A DNA stretch of 64,000 nt from CAYNEO01 sp964396245 (GTDB taxonomy: Bacteria; Zixibacteria; MSB-5A5; GN15; FEB-12). Of this stretch, positions 8,177 to 17,464 are shown piece by piece. The DNA lies in the NCBI GenBank assembly GCA_964396245.1, contig CAYNEO010000011.1:14254-78253 (forward strand), in the 5' to 3' direction. The notes below the pieces were generated by a model. It worked only from the letters and a program-made list of their open reading frames with translations, did not search any database and was not told the origin of the DNA. Each line of letters starts with the position of its first letter. Positions within the stretch are counted from its first letter, which is position 1. Position numbers and translations under genes: made by a program.

Positions 8177-10471
8177 TCAACCGCTCGTAACATCCTGGTC
8201 GACCCAGATTTTCGCCAGCAGCCGCTCAAACCGCGGATCCGAACGCAGGTGGTCTGCATACGGCGCGTGCAGAAGCGACGGCATCCAGGAATCACGCTGC
8301 TCGCAGGCATCTTCAAACCGATCAAAGGCTTCATCCAGCCGGCCCAACCCGGAAAGTACAAGCGCCGGGTACATGGGCGGGACATGCCGATGTTCAGCCG
8401 CAGCGCTCAGGCGGTCGAGAACCTGACTTGCCTCCTCAGTTCGGCCCGCGAGACCGCACGCCATGCCCAGATGGCCCAGAGCGAGAGGGCTCTCGGCTGA
8501 GACAGCCACCAGATGTTGGAACACGTCGATGGATTCGTCCCATTTCCCTATCGCCGACAGGGTAAGCCCCTTGAACAGGTGCGCCAGAAAGAATTCCGGC
8601 TCCAGTTCCAGCGTGGCGTGAATTTGCGCCAACGCTTCATCGTATCTGCGGCCCCAGTAATAGGCCAATCCCAGCACCGCGTTCAGGATCAAAGAAACAG
8701 GATCCAGTTCCAGACCGCGCCTGACCTGGGCGAGGCCTTCATCGTAGCGGCCCAGGACCCCCAATAACAACGCAAAGAACTCTCTCAGGTCGGAGTAATT
8801 GGGGTTCAGGTTGACCGCGAGGCGGAATTCCCTTTCGGCAGCGACGAAATCCCAGCTGTGGAAGGTATGGAGCCAGCCAAGCGCAGCGTGCGCTTCGGCG
8901 AGAGAGTTGTCAATCGCGAGGGCAGTCTCCACCGCCTTCTTTGATACGGGATAACACTCCATGGGAGAAAGATAGAGATGACCGAGGATGTTGTAGGCAT
9001 CCGCTACGCCAACGTACGCCAGGGCGTATTCGGGGTCGCGCGCGATGGCGCGCTGGAAAAACTCTATCGATTTCTGGAGGCCGCCCTGGAAACGTCTATT
9101 CCAGAAGTAGCGGCCCTGAAGGTACAGTTTGTACGCCTCCTGATCCTCGGTATACCGTTTTGTCAGCCGCGTTTTCTCCTGTGTCAGCAGGCGGACTTTC
9201 AAACGATCCACTATCGTCAGGGCGATTTCATCCTGGATCGAAAAGATGTCCTGCATATTGCGGTCATATTTCTCCGACCAGAGATGGTAACCATCGGCCA
9301 CGTTAATAAGCTGGGTGGTGATACGTATCCGGCCGTTTGCCTTTCTGACGCTGCCTTCAAGTACGGTGGCCACATTCAGTTTGCGGCCGATCTCCCTGAT
9401 ATCCTGTTCTTTGCCACGGAAGGAGAACGCCGATGTTCGCGCTACCACACGCAGGCCATCGACCTGGGCCAACGCGTTGATGATCTCCTCGGCCATGCCG
9501 TCGCAAAAGTAGTCCTGGGCGCGGTCATCACTCAGGTTAGTGAATGGCAGGACGGCGATTGACGGCTTGGATGGCGAGTCGGCTTCCGGCGCGGTTGAAC
9601 GGGTCTCCAGTTCGACTCTTACCTCCCGAAGATCGGACAGCATCTCGGCGGCTGTCTGGTACCTCTCGGCGGGTTCCTTTTCGAGCGCCTTATCGATGAC
9701 TGCCTGAAGTTTCAATGGAAGGTCAGTGATGTATTCGTCCAACCGCGGCACGGCTTCCTGGACAATAGCCAGCAGGGTGGCGGCTTCATAGTCGCGCAGG
9801 AAGGGCGATTTACCGGTGAGCATTTCGAAAAGCACGATGCCAAGCGAAAAGAGATCGGAACGGGAATCAGCCGACTCTCCCCTGATCTGTTCCGGCGACA
9901 TGTATCCGATTGTTCCGGAAATCGAGCCATCATGGCTGACCGGTTCGTATCCGCGGATTGTGGCCAATCCGAAGTCGAGTAATTTGCAGTTCCCCTTACG
10001 GTCCACCTTGATATTCGATGGTTTGATGTCGCGGTGTACGACCCCTATGGAGTGAGCTTCGTGCAATCCGGCCGCAAGCTGTGTGGCGCATTCCAGGGCG
10101 CACTGCAGGGAGACCTTCCGCGCCTTGATCATCTGGCGCAGGGTTTCGCCCTCGACATATTCCATAGCAAGGAAAAGCCGCCCCTGTTCTTCGCCGATTT
10201 CGTAAACCGTGACTATGTTGGGATGGCTCAACCGGGCAGCCGCTCGCGCCTCGCGTGTAAAGCGGGCCCGGACCTCCGGGTCGGAAGCATACGCCTCCGG
10301 CAGGAACTTCAGCACGACGCTCCGATGAAGACTGATGTCCTCGGCCAGATAAACATCACCCATACCACCGGTTTCGATATGCTCCCGGATACGATAATGC
10401 CCAATTACAGATTGCGCATCGCGTTGAAATCTCGATTGGGTGATGTCATCAGCGTCGTCGTTTTTCGACAA
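8177..10471 (-). CDS. Ser/Thr protein kinase with TolB/FlgO-like domain and TPR repeats
   Basis: About 764 residues. An N-terminal eukaryotic-like kinase domain has the glycine loop TGGMGDVYL, Lys in VVLKFLP, HRDIKPSN, DFGLA and GYMSPEQI. A region beginning SIAVLPFTNLS and containing EGSVRK and YHLWSEKYDR matches the TolB/FlgO-like module often fused to such kinases and CadC-type regulators; the rest is TPR repeats. There is no transmembrane helix. The frame is open up to an ATG at 10663, but a strong promoter at 10528-10556 lies inside that extension, so translation most likely begins at TTG 10471 (GGGGG about 10 bases before it) or GTG 10480/10486. A paralogue with the same architecture lies at 33256-35529. 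Signal and target are unknown. Confidence 0.87.
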   Translation of the reverse strand: MSKNDDADDITQSRFQRDAQSVIGHYRIREHIETGGMGDVYLAEDISLHRSVVLKFLPEAYASDPEVRARFTREARAAARLSHPNIVTVYEIGEEQGRLFLAMEYVEGETLRQMIKARKVSLQCALECATQLAAGLHEAHSIGVVHRDIKPSNIKVDRKGNCKLLDFGLATIRGYEPVSHDGSISGTIGYMSPEQIRGESADSRSDLFSLGIVLFEMLTGKSPFLRDYEAATLLAIVQEAVPRLDEYITDLPLKLQAVIDKALEKEPAERYQTAAEMLSDLREVRVELETRSTAPEADSPSKPSIAVLPFTNLSDDRAQDYFCDGMAEEIINALAQVDGLRVVARTSAFSFRGKEQDIREIGRKLNVATVLEGSVRKANGRIRITTQLINVADGYHLWSEKYDRNMQDIFSIQDEIALTIVDRLKVRLLTQEKTRLTKRYTEDQEAYKLYLQGRYFWNRRFQGGLQKSIEFFQRAIARDPEYALAYVGVADAYNILGHLYLSPMECYPVSKKAVETALAIDNSLAEAHAALGWLHTFHSWDFVAAEREFRLAVNLNPNYSDLREFFALLLGVLGRYDEGLAQVRRGLELDPVSLILNAVLGLAYYWGRRYDEALAQIHATLELEPEFFLAHLFKGLTLSAIGKWDESIDVFQHLVAVSAESPLALGHLGMACGLAGRTEEASQVLDRLSAAAEHRHVPPMYPALVLSGLGRLDEAFDRFEDACEQRDSWMPSLLHAPYADHLRSDPRFERLLAKIWVDQDVTSG

Positions 10472-10527
10472 TACAAACACCCCCACGTCAGAAATCCAGA
10501 GAACCGCACATGTTTGAATGGCATTAT

Positions 10528-10556
10528 ATAATACACTTCGCCCACTTGAAACGCAA
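10528..10556 (-). promoter_or_regulatory. Sigma70-like promoter of the first kinase-TPR gene
   Basis: On the minus strand TTGCGT (10551-10556), a 17-base spacer and TATTAT (10528-10533), directly followed by a second AT-rich box TATAAT. The predicted start near 10521 gives a 35-50 base leader to the GTG/TTG starts and excludes the upstream ATG at 10663. The paralogous kinase has the equivalent arrangement TTGCTA-N17-TATATT. Confidence 0.6.
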
Positions 10557-10759
10557 CAACTAACGACTGAGTCATGCGCGCCGGCGACCGGTCGATTTCT
10601 CCACGGGGAACAAAGCGGGCCTGGGATCAATTCTAGTGAAAGGCGAGCGGCCCGGGACCTCAAGTCCGATTCGGGTTGCGAACCGGTTCATACATAATCT
10701 TCTTGCCGTTTCTCCAATTTGAAAAAACGAATCCACTCGCAGACTCTGGAGAGTGATTT

Positions 10760-11704
10760 ATGAAAGCTGTACAAATCAAAGAGTTCGGCGGCGTCGAGGT
10801 CCTGAAGATTGCGGACGTCGACCGGCCGAAGCCGGGGAAAGGGCAGACTCTCATAGAAGTCCATGCCTCGAGCATCAATCCGGTCGACGCAGGATTATTG
10901 TCCGGCCGGTTGCAGAAAATGTTTCCCATGAACCTTCCCGCCGTTCTCGGCTGGGATATCGCCGGGACCATTGTGGAAGTCGGCGAAGACGGAAACACTG
11001 ACGAGGCGGGGGTCAAGGTATACGGTCAGGCAAGTCCGGTCGCCGGCGGCAGCGGTGCGTTCGCAGAATACGCGGTCGCGCCGTCACACCTGATTGCTAG
11101 AATGCCGAAAAACCTCGATTTCAACGAAGCCGCCGCGATTTCGCTGGTCGGGCTGAGTGCGGTGCAGGGAATCAACGAGCATCTCAAGCTCAAACCCGGC
11201 CAGAAAATACTGATACACGGCGGCGCCGGCGGTATCGGTTCCATCGCCATTCAGCTGGCGAAGCATATCGGGGCTTATGTCGCGACCACGGCTACCGATG
11301 TGGGTATCGACTTTGTCAAGAAACTTGGCGCCGACGAAGTAATCGATTATGCCGGCGAGGATTTCGCCGAGCAGTTGTCTGACTTCGACGCTGTGTTCGA
11401 CAATGTCGGGGGTGACGTGTATGCAAAGTCATTCTCTGTTCTGAAGAAAGGCGGCACCATCGTCTCTATGACCCACCGGCCGGATGAGGACCTGATAAAG
11501 AAATACGAGGTCAACGCCCTCTACGAACACACCGAGACAAGCTCCGATTATCTGAATGAGCTGACAAAGCTGATCGAAGACGGGGTGATCACGGTGAATC
11601 TCGACAAGACCTATCCCCTCGACCAAATTGCAGAGGCGTTCAGGATCAAGCAAGAGGGTCACGTCCGGGGCAAGATCGCAGTCGAGGTACGAAAACAGGT
11701 CTGA
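10760..11704 (+). CDS. Zinc-independent medium-chain dehydrogenase, NADPH:quinone reductase-like
   Basis: A 314-residue soluble oxidoreductase of the medium-chain dehydrogenase/reductase superfamily. The N-terminal GroES-like domain opens with MKAVQIKEFGGVEVLKI and has the quinone-reductase hallmark HASSINPVD; the Rossmann fold is marked by IHGGAGGIGSIAIQLAK. Zinc-binding Cys residues of true alcohol dehydrogenases are absent, which favours the quinone oxidoreductase/zinc-less reductase branch using NADPH. GGAGAG lies upstream of the ATG. It is a single-gene unit, convergent with the TonB receptor 15 bases downstream. The physiological acceptor (quinone or reactive enone) cannot be decided from sequence. 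Confidence 0.85.
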   Translation: MKAVQIKEFGGVEVLKIADVDRPKPGKGQTLIEVHASSINPVDAGLLSGRLQKMFPMNLPAVLGWDIAGTIVEVGEDGNTDEAGVKVYGQASPVAGGSGAFAEYAVAPSHLIARMPKNLDFNEAAAISLVGLSAVQGINEHLKLKPGQKILIHGGAGGIGSIAIQLAKHIGAYVATTATDVGIDFVKKLGADEVIDYAGEDFAEQLSDFDAVFDNVGGDVYAKSFSVLKKGGTIVSMTHRPDEDLIKKYEVNALYEHTETSSDYLNELTKLIEDGVITVNLDKTYPLDQIAEAFRIKQEGHVRGKIAVEVRKQV

Positions 11705-11719
11705 TTGACGAGCCCTTGA

Positions 11720-14134
11720 TTAGAAGCGAAAATCATAGGAAATGCCGAACGACGGCATCGGGCCGAACCACGTTTCCTTGGACCGCTGGATTGAATAGAC
11801 GCCGTCATGCGAGACAAGGCTGTACTCGTAGTTGCGGACGTTTTCATCTGCAAGGACATTGATCACTTCGACAAAGGCAGTAATGGTACCCCTCGATGTC
11901 TCGAACTTGCGGTTCATCCGCAGGTCGAGACGTTTAAAGGTATCGAGTCTCCCCTGCCAGGGATCAGTTGCCTGGAGAAACAGTATCGGGTCGCCGCCCT
12001 GCCAGGCATCCTCGATCTCGACTTCGGTGTATGGCCACCCGGTGTGTACCTGCCACGCCAGGCTCAGTTGCCACCTGGGACTGAAACGATAGTTGAAATC
12101 AAGGTAGAACGTGTGCAACTGGTCATACGGGTATGGGAATTCCCGGTTGTAATTGACCAGGACGTCTTCATGGTAGAAGTAGAGGTTCTTGATATCGTCG
12201 CGGACTTTCGACATTGAATAACTCGCCCACCAACTTGCTTTCTGACCGATATCCCGCTTGAGGCACACCTCGATACCCCAGGCGGTTTTGCCGTTAAATT
12301 TTACCTCGACCCGGTCTTCCTCGAGCTCGGGAAACGTAACCAGTTCTCCAAAAGTATTCCGATATGCCGGCTGCAGATCGGTGTACTTCTTGTAGAAGAC
12401 GTTCAGGAGGATATTCTCGCCGTTCGTTGCGGTGTGTTCAAGTCCGGCCACGAGATGCTCGGCTCTTTCGGACGAATGGAATTCCGTCTCACCGTCCTGA
12501 ACACTGATCTCATCGATTCGCTGGACCTGGTAAAAATAGCCCCATCCCAACCGGAGTGACGTGCTCTTAGAGAGCGTAATCGCCAGGTTTGCCCGGGGAG
12601 ACCAGTCGCGGTCACCGGAGTACGAGGTATAGTCGTACCTGACGCCGAACTCGCCGGTAAGGAAGCCGGCAAAACGAATTCGGTTCGAGAGATATGTGCT
12701 TACTTTCTGCCCTGAGGGATTGATCGACACCATTCTCGAATCCACGCTCTGCAGTTGATAGGCAGGCTCCTGACCCGGAAAGTAAGCGTAGTTGTACAGG
12801 TGGCCGGCATAGTCGTATTCGGCTGAGACGTGTTTGACATCCACACCGGTCTTGAACAGCAGCCTGTCGCTCGCCTCAAAGTCCCAATCCGACTTGACGC
12901 CAAACAGGGTGAAACTTCGCCGGTCGTTAACGCGCATTTCCGGGACCCAACCGAACTCGTTAAATACCTGCCCGTTACGGCTGCTGCTGACTTCACCCAC
13001 CGAGGCGATAGTACGCGCCACTACTTTCGAGGAAAGGTAGGAGTCCAGGGTGAGCCAGAAATAGGTGTTGCCATATGACGACAGAAGCGTGTCACCCGTG
13101 TTGTCCTCACCATCGGACACGCTGCCGAGGTACCGCAGATCGTCGTCCGCCTTAAGGAAATTGGCAGTCAGCATCTGCCTGTTGTTCAGCCGGTATCTCA
13201 GTTTACCGAACACGTCGTAGTATTTCGGACGCACCTGATCGTCCTGACCGAGTGCACCCAGGACCAGATCGATATAGCCGCGTCTGCCCGACACCAGCCA
13301 TGCCCCTCTCCGGTCGGCGAAAGTGCCCTCGCCCAGAAAGCGTGCGTTCATGAGACTCAACCCAACCGATGCCCGCTTGGTATCTGCATCTGGCTCTTTG
13401 GATTTGATATTGAAGACGCCGCTCATCCGGTCGCCGTAATACGCCGGGTACCCGCCGGCCAGCAAGTCGATTCCTTCCACCGCGGCGACATCGGTGATAC
13501 TGATCACACCGCCGTCGACATCTTTCAAATGAAACGGTTCGTACAGTTCCATTCCGTCGAGGTTTATCAGCACCTCGTCCTGTTCGCCGCCACGGATCGT
13601 GAATTTGGCCGAGAAGTCGTTGTAGGTGATTCCCGGAAGCCTCTGAACCGCACGGAACAAATCCTCGCTCAACTGCGGTCTGGTTTCGATAATCTCTTTG
13701 GGAAGAATCTGCCGGGTGGTCGGCTCGCTGCTCGTAATTGAATATTGCCCGGGAGTCACCCTGACGCCTTTGATCGAAACCGGTTTTTGCTTGATGGCAA
13801 TCTGGATGTCGATAGTCTGCCCTTCAGAGAGGTGCAGACTGTCGGTCAATTTCGATTCGTAGCCCACGTGGGTAATTTGCAGGATGTAAGTTCCCGGCTG
13901 GAGGTTCCTCAGGGTAAAAACACCGTTGGTATCGGTAGTTGTGCCGCCAAACTTGCCGAGCATATCGATGCTCACTAATGGTATCGGCTCGTGGGTGTCG
14001 GCATCGGTAATTCTGCCTGTGATCCCGGCCCGTTTCGACGGAGTGGAAAACACCGATGACAGGTTAATCACCGAGTAGATGACCGCAAGCCCAATCAACA
14101 GGCGTGGAAAGTTTCGAACCAATCGCAGCGGCAT
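11720..14134 (-). CDS. TonB-dependent outer-membrane receptor with carboxypeptidase-regulatory-like domain
   Basis: An 804-residue outer-membrane protein. An N-terminal signal/anchor (about 1-30) is followed by a carboxypeptidase-regulatory-like beta sandwich (GITGRITDADTHEPIPLVSI, about 37-115), a plug domain containing IRGGEQDEVLINLDG and GGYPAYYGDRMSGVFNI, and a 22-strand-type barrel ending in aromatic FGISYDFRF, the usual BAM insertion signal. It imports or moves a ligand using TonB energy; the ligand cannot be told. It lies 33 bases after a lipoprotein gene on the same strand, so the two are probably co-transcribed and the lipoprotein may be its partner. Confidence 0.9.
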   Translation of the reverse strand: MPLRLVRNFPRLLIGLAVIYSVINLSSVFSTPSKRAGITGRITDADTHEPIPLVSIDMLGKFGGTTTDTNGVFTLRNLQPGTYILQITHVGYESKLTDSLHLSEGQTIDIQIAIKQKPVSIKGVRVTPGQYSITSSEPTTRQILPKEIIETRPQLSEDLFRAVQRLPGITYNDFSAKFTIRGGEQDEVLINLDGMELYEPFHLKDVDGGVISITDVAAVEGIDLLAGGYPAYYGDRMSGVFNIKSKEPDADTKRASVGLSLMNARFLGEGTFADRRGAWLVSGRRGYIDLVLGALGQDDQVRPKYYDVFGKLRYRLNNRQMLTANFLKADDDLRYLGSVSDGEDNTGDTLLSSYGNTYFWLTLDSYLSSKVVARTIASVGEVSSSRNGQVFNEFGWVPEMRVNDRRSFTLFGVKSDWDFEASDRLLFKTGVDVKHVSAEYDYAGHLYNYAYFPGQEPAYQLQSVDSRMVSINPSGQKVSTYLSNRIRFAGFLTGEFGVRYDYTSYSGDRDWSPRANLAITLSKSTSLRLGWGYFYQVQRIDEISVQDGETEFHSSERAEHLVAGLEHTATNGENILLNVFYKKYTDLQPAYRNTFGELVTFPELEEDRVEVKFNGKTAWGIEVCLKRDIGQKASWWASYSMSKVRDDIKNLYFYHEDVLVNYNREFPYPYDQLHTFYLDFNYRFSPRWQLSLAWQVHTGWPYTEVEIEDAWQGGDPILFLQATDPWQGRLDTFKRLDLRMNRKFETSRGTITAFVEVINVLADENVRNYEYSLVSHDGVYSIQRSKETWFGPMPSFGISYDFRF

Positions 14135-14167
14135 TGCAGCACTTTCGTTTCAAGTCTTCAACGAAGA

Positions 14168-15424
14168 CTACTCTATATTCGTCATGTCTTCCGCTATCGT
14201 TATCAAAAGGGCGTTATTCAAGACCCGGTGGTTCGGGTAGTCGCTTGAGCCCGCGATAGCGTACCCGGTTTCAATAGGAATCATGGCCATTCCGTAGCCA
14301 GGCGCATGGGTGCTGTCACTCCACATGAACGTACCATCGCCGGCAAGCTTGGCGATCCGGATGTCGTTTCCCGTCGCATGCTGACCGCAGATCATCAGCG
14401 CGCCCTGAGCATCCTCGAGTATGCAGCGACCTTCTCTGATACCGGATTCACTGTACGTTTTTTCCCAGAGCAGTTGGCCGCCGGAGCTGGCTCTCATGAC
14501 ATAGAGAACTCCGTTGAGCGGTGAAGGGGACTCTTTCGGGATTGACCTTCCGACGGCGATAATGTCACCGTTCGCTGCCTGCACGGCTGAGTAGAGTATC
14601 TGCAGGGCTGCCGAGTCAGCAGCAAGGCATTCCCAACCCGGGTTTCCGGAACCGTCGATTTGCATCAGATAGGGGTCTCCGCCGATCGCATCGGGTTTCA
14701 TCGTATACCCGGCCAGGACAAAGCCGTCATCGGATGTTGCCACAACCGAGTAAGCATAGTTCACCCCCGGCCTCTCGTAAGCTCTTTGCCAGACCACATC
14801 GCCATCGAGGTCGGTCCTTACGGCGTAGAAGTCTCCCTCGACTTCGGTTTTCGCCTGATATCCGGCAATAAGGTAACCGTCGGATAGCACCGCCAATGCT
14901 CTCCCCCACTCGGTGTAGAGAGAATCCCCGTATGGTTTCTCCCATAGTACAGCCCCTTCGAGATCGGTCTTGACCAGGTAAAAGTTATAGTCGTCGATAG
15001 GCTTACCGGAATTTGGATCGATCTTCTGGCCTGTCCGCAGCTCGAACGATTCGGATACGCCAGCGACTATGATATTACCGTCGGGACTGAGCGCAACGGC
15101 CTGGCCGTTGTCATCGCCCCAACCGCCGAACCATTTGAACCAGATCATCTCGCCGGTCGGACCGGTGCGAACCAGATACGCGGTGTTGTCTCCATACCCC
15201 CGGGAGGTTGTTGATCCGGCTATCAAGTATCCGTTGTCGGGACCTCGCGCCAGCGCCGCCCCCCAGTCGTACCCGTCCTCTCCATACGCCTGCATCATGG
15301 TCAGATTGATGTAATTGATCGGAGGGGTGTTGGGTATGGCATTGTGGGAGTAATCATCGCATCCGACGAGGATAATCAATAGCAGGGGCGCTAAGATGCC
15401 TGATAACAGCTTGCTCATCACCAT
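14168..15424 (-). CDS. Lipoprotein with delta-60/propeller-type repeats
   Basis: A 418-residue lipoprotein: a hydrophobic N-terminus ending in a lipobox with Cys (LIILVGCDD). The remainder is a series of about 50-residue beta-rich units with GYLIAGSTT, DGNIIVAGVS, DGYLIAGYQA, DGFVLAGYT and GDIIAVGRS cores separated by WEKPYG/WQRAYE-type strands. This resembles delta-60-repeat or BamB-like beta-propellers that count or bind something outside the membrane. It starts at 15424 or the second ATG at 15418. It is first in an operon with the TonB receptor, suggesting a surface role, but no enzymatic motif is visible. Confidence 0.75.
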   Translation of the reverse strand: MVMSKLLSGILAPLLLIILVGCDDYSHNAIPNTPPINYINLTMMQAYGEDGYDWGAALARGPDNGYLIAGSTTSRGYGDNTAYLVRTGPTGEMIWFKWFGGWGDDNGQAVALSPDGNIIVAGVSESFELRTGQKIDPNSGKPIDDYNFYLVKTDLEGAVLWEKPYGDSLYTEWGRALAVLSDGYLIAGYQAKTEVEGDFYAVRTDLDGDVVWQRAYERPGVNYAYSVVATSDDGFVLAGYTMKPDAIGGDPYLMQIDGSGNPGWECLAADSAALQILYSAVQAANGDIIAVGRSIPKESPSPLNGVLYVMRASSGGQLLWEKTYSESGIREGRCILEDAQGALMICGQHATGNDIRIAKLAGDGTFMWSDSTHAPGYGMAMIPIETGYAIAGSSDYPNHRVLNNALLITIAEDMTNIE

Positions 15425-15654
15425 ATCTCGTAATGTGGCCAGGAATGTCTAGTTCTTTTTCGTTTTTGTAATCATAAATGTTTCAATCAATTTTCGCTAC
15501 TGAATGATTTTGGGATTGGGGCTGTCCGGCCATATTCAGTATCTGCTTGATTTTCGACGTATAAGAGCTTACTTTTGTTCACTGGTCAGACAATGAGGAC
15601 TTCGCCATCTTGGATACATAATCACTTAAATTTACAACTTGGAGGGAGCGGCTG

Positions 15655-17439
15655 ATGAACAGGCGCTACATGTGTATGGTACTGGTTTGTGTGGTAGTTG
15701 TGCTGGCCACGGCGTTTTCGGCTACCGCGCAAAACATCGACGTCAAGGAATATTGGCTTGACAACGGGATGCAGGTCCTGATGGTCGAGCGGCACGAAGC
15801 TCCGACTATCATGGCTTCAGTTATTGCCAAGGTCGGCTCGGCCAACGAAACCACCGGCATTACCGGGATTTCTCACCTGTTTGAGCATATGATGTTCAAG
15901 GGGACTGAGAAGATCGGGACCAAGGATATCAAGCGGGATCGCGAGATCATGGCCCGGCTCGATTCGCTCAGGGAGTTGATGCGGGTCGAGGAGCGTGTGA
16001 TGCGCGAGGACCTCCGCCGCGGCAAGATCACCGATATGCTCGACCCGGAGGCCAAAACCCCGCGCTATCGCGAGCTCGAATCTGTCTTTGACAGCCTCAT
16101 CCTCGAGCAACGGGAATTGATCATCAAGGATCAGCTCGACGAGCTCTACAGCAAGAACGGCGGATTCTTCCTTAATGCCTTCACATCCAATGACATGACG
16201 GCATACTTTGTCCGGCTGCCGAAAAACAAGATCGAGCTGTATATGTGGCTCGAGTCGGACAGATTCGCAGACCCCGTATTTCGTGAATTCTACTCCGAGC
16301 GGAACGTCGTGCGCGAAGAGCGCCGGCTTGGCACGGAGTCGACGCCGACCGGCTTGATTGAAGAAGACTTTAACGCGATGTTCTGGAAATCATCGTCGTA
16401 CCACTGGGATGTCATCGGCTGGCCGTCTGACCTGGGCAGTATCACCCGGGAGCAGGCCAACAACTACTACAAGACGTACTATGCCCCGAACAACCTGGTC
16501 ATGATGCTGGTCGGGGATTTTGTTGCGGATGATATGATCAAAATGGTCAAAAAGTATTTTGAACGCATACCACCCGGAAAGACCAAACCGCCTGACGTAG
16601 TGACTCTCGAAGAGAAACAATACGGCGAAAAACGATTAATCGCCGAGGCCGAGACCAGTCCGGAGACGGAAGTCTGGTACCACACCGTAGCCTGGAAGCA
16701 TTCGGACAGCTACCCCCTCGAAGTTCTGGCCGGTATTCTAAACGGTAAGACTGGCCGCCTGTACAAGAAGCTTGTTGAAGAAAAGGGTTTGGCGAAGAGT
16801 TCCGGCCGCGGCGGACGACGCATGTGGGGCGGTGGCGGACTGGAGGTTCGTGCCGGTCAGGATTCCAGAAAGTATGCCGGGGCGTTCCAGATTTCAGCTA
16901 CGGGCCTGTCCGGCATCAAGGCCGAGCAACTGGAGACAGCAATCTACGAGGTTGTCGAGGACCTGAAGGCCAACCCGGTGCCGGAAGAGGAACTCCAGAA
17001 GGTCAAAAATCAGCTTCGGGTGCAGACGATTCGCTCGATGGACATGATGTCGGGCATCGGCATCCTGTTCTATCTCGGGGGACATGCCGCCCTGGGTGAC
17101 TGGACCGAGGCGAACAATGCCCCGAAGATGTGGGATCAGGTCACAGCCGAGGATATTCAGCGTGTGGCCAACACGTACTTCGCGAAGGATCAGCGCAACG
17201 TGTTGATTATCAACACGAAGGGCGGCGGCGAGGAGGGCGGCGGAGCCGACCCGCAGTTTGCCCAGATGGTCCAGAGGATCAAGGCAATAGACGACGCTGC
17301 ACGGTTGGAGCAGATGATCGGGATGTTTTCCGCCGGAATGGACCAGGTTCAGGATCCCGAGCAGAAGGAGCAGATGGAGAAATTGCTGAAGATAGCCAAC
17401 GACCACTTGAAAGAGCTCAAAGCCGCCCAGGAGCTGTGA
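15655..17439 (+). CDS. Secreted M16 zinc metallopeptidase (catalytic subunit)
   Basis: A 594-residue exported protease with signal peptide 1-25. The inverted zinc motif H75-x2-E78-H79 (HLFEH) is intact, and the downstream VVREERRLG region supplies the third glutamate ligand. The second M16 half begins near residue 260 and carries GRLYKKLVEEKGLA. GGAGGGAG precedes the ATG. The downstream M16 gene lacks the zinc motif, so the two match the known active/inactive subunit arrangement of bacterial M16B peptidases and mitochondrial processing peptidase. It degrades or trims peptides in the periplasm. Confidence 0.92.
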   Translation: MNRRYMCMVLVCVVVVLATAFSATAQNIDVKEYWLDNGMQVLMVERHEAPTIMASVIAKVGSANETTGITGISHLFEHMMFKGTEKIGTKDIKRDREIMARLDSLRELMRVEERVMREDLRRGKITDMLDPEAKTPRYRELESVFDSLILEQRELIIKDQLDELYSKNGGFFLNAFTSNDMTAYFVRLPKNKIELYMWLESDRFADPVFREFYSERNVVREERRLGTESTPTGLIEEDFNAMFWKSSSYHWDVIGWPSDLGSITREQANNYYKTYYAPNNLVMMLVGDFVADDMIKMVKKYFERIPPGKTKPPDVVTLEEKQYGEKRLIAEAETSPETEVWYHTVAWKHSDSYPLEVLAGILNGKTGRLYKKLVEEKGLAKSSGRGGRRMWGGGGLEVRAGQDSRKYAGAFQISATGLSGIKAEQLETAIYEVVEDLKANPVPEEELQKVKNQLRVQTIRSMDMMSGIGILFYLGGHAALGDWTEANNAPKMWDQVTAEDIQRVANTYFAKDQRNVLIINTKGGGEEGGGADPQFAQMVQRIKAIDDAARLEQMIGMFSAGMDQVQDPEQKEQMEKLLKIANDHLKELKAAQEL

Positions 17440-17464
17440 GTCTAACACCAGAGGAGAATAGAAC

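Noticed and set aside
8978..10531. Plus-strand frames of 194 and 165 codons
   Set aside because: Shadows of the kinase-TPR gene.
10472..10663. N-terminal extension of the first kinase to ATG 10663
   Set aside because: A promoter with TTGCGT-N17-TATTAT lies inside it and the extension lacks homology to the paralogue.
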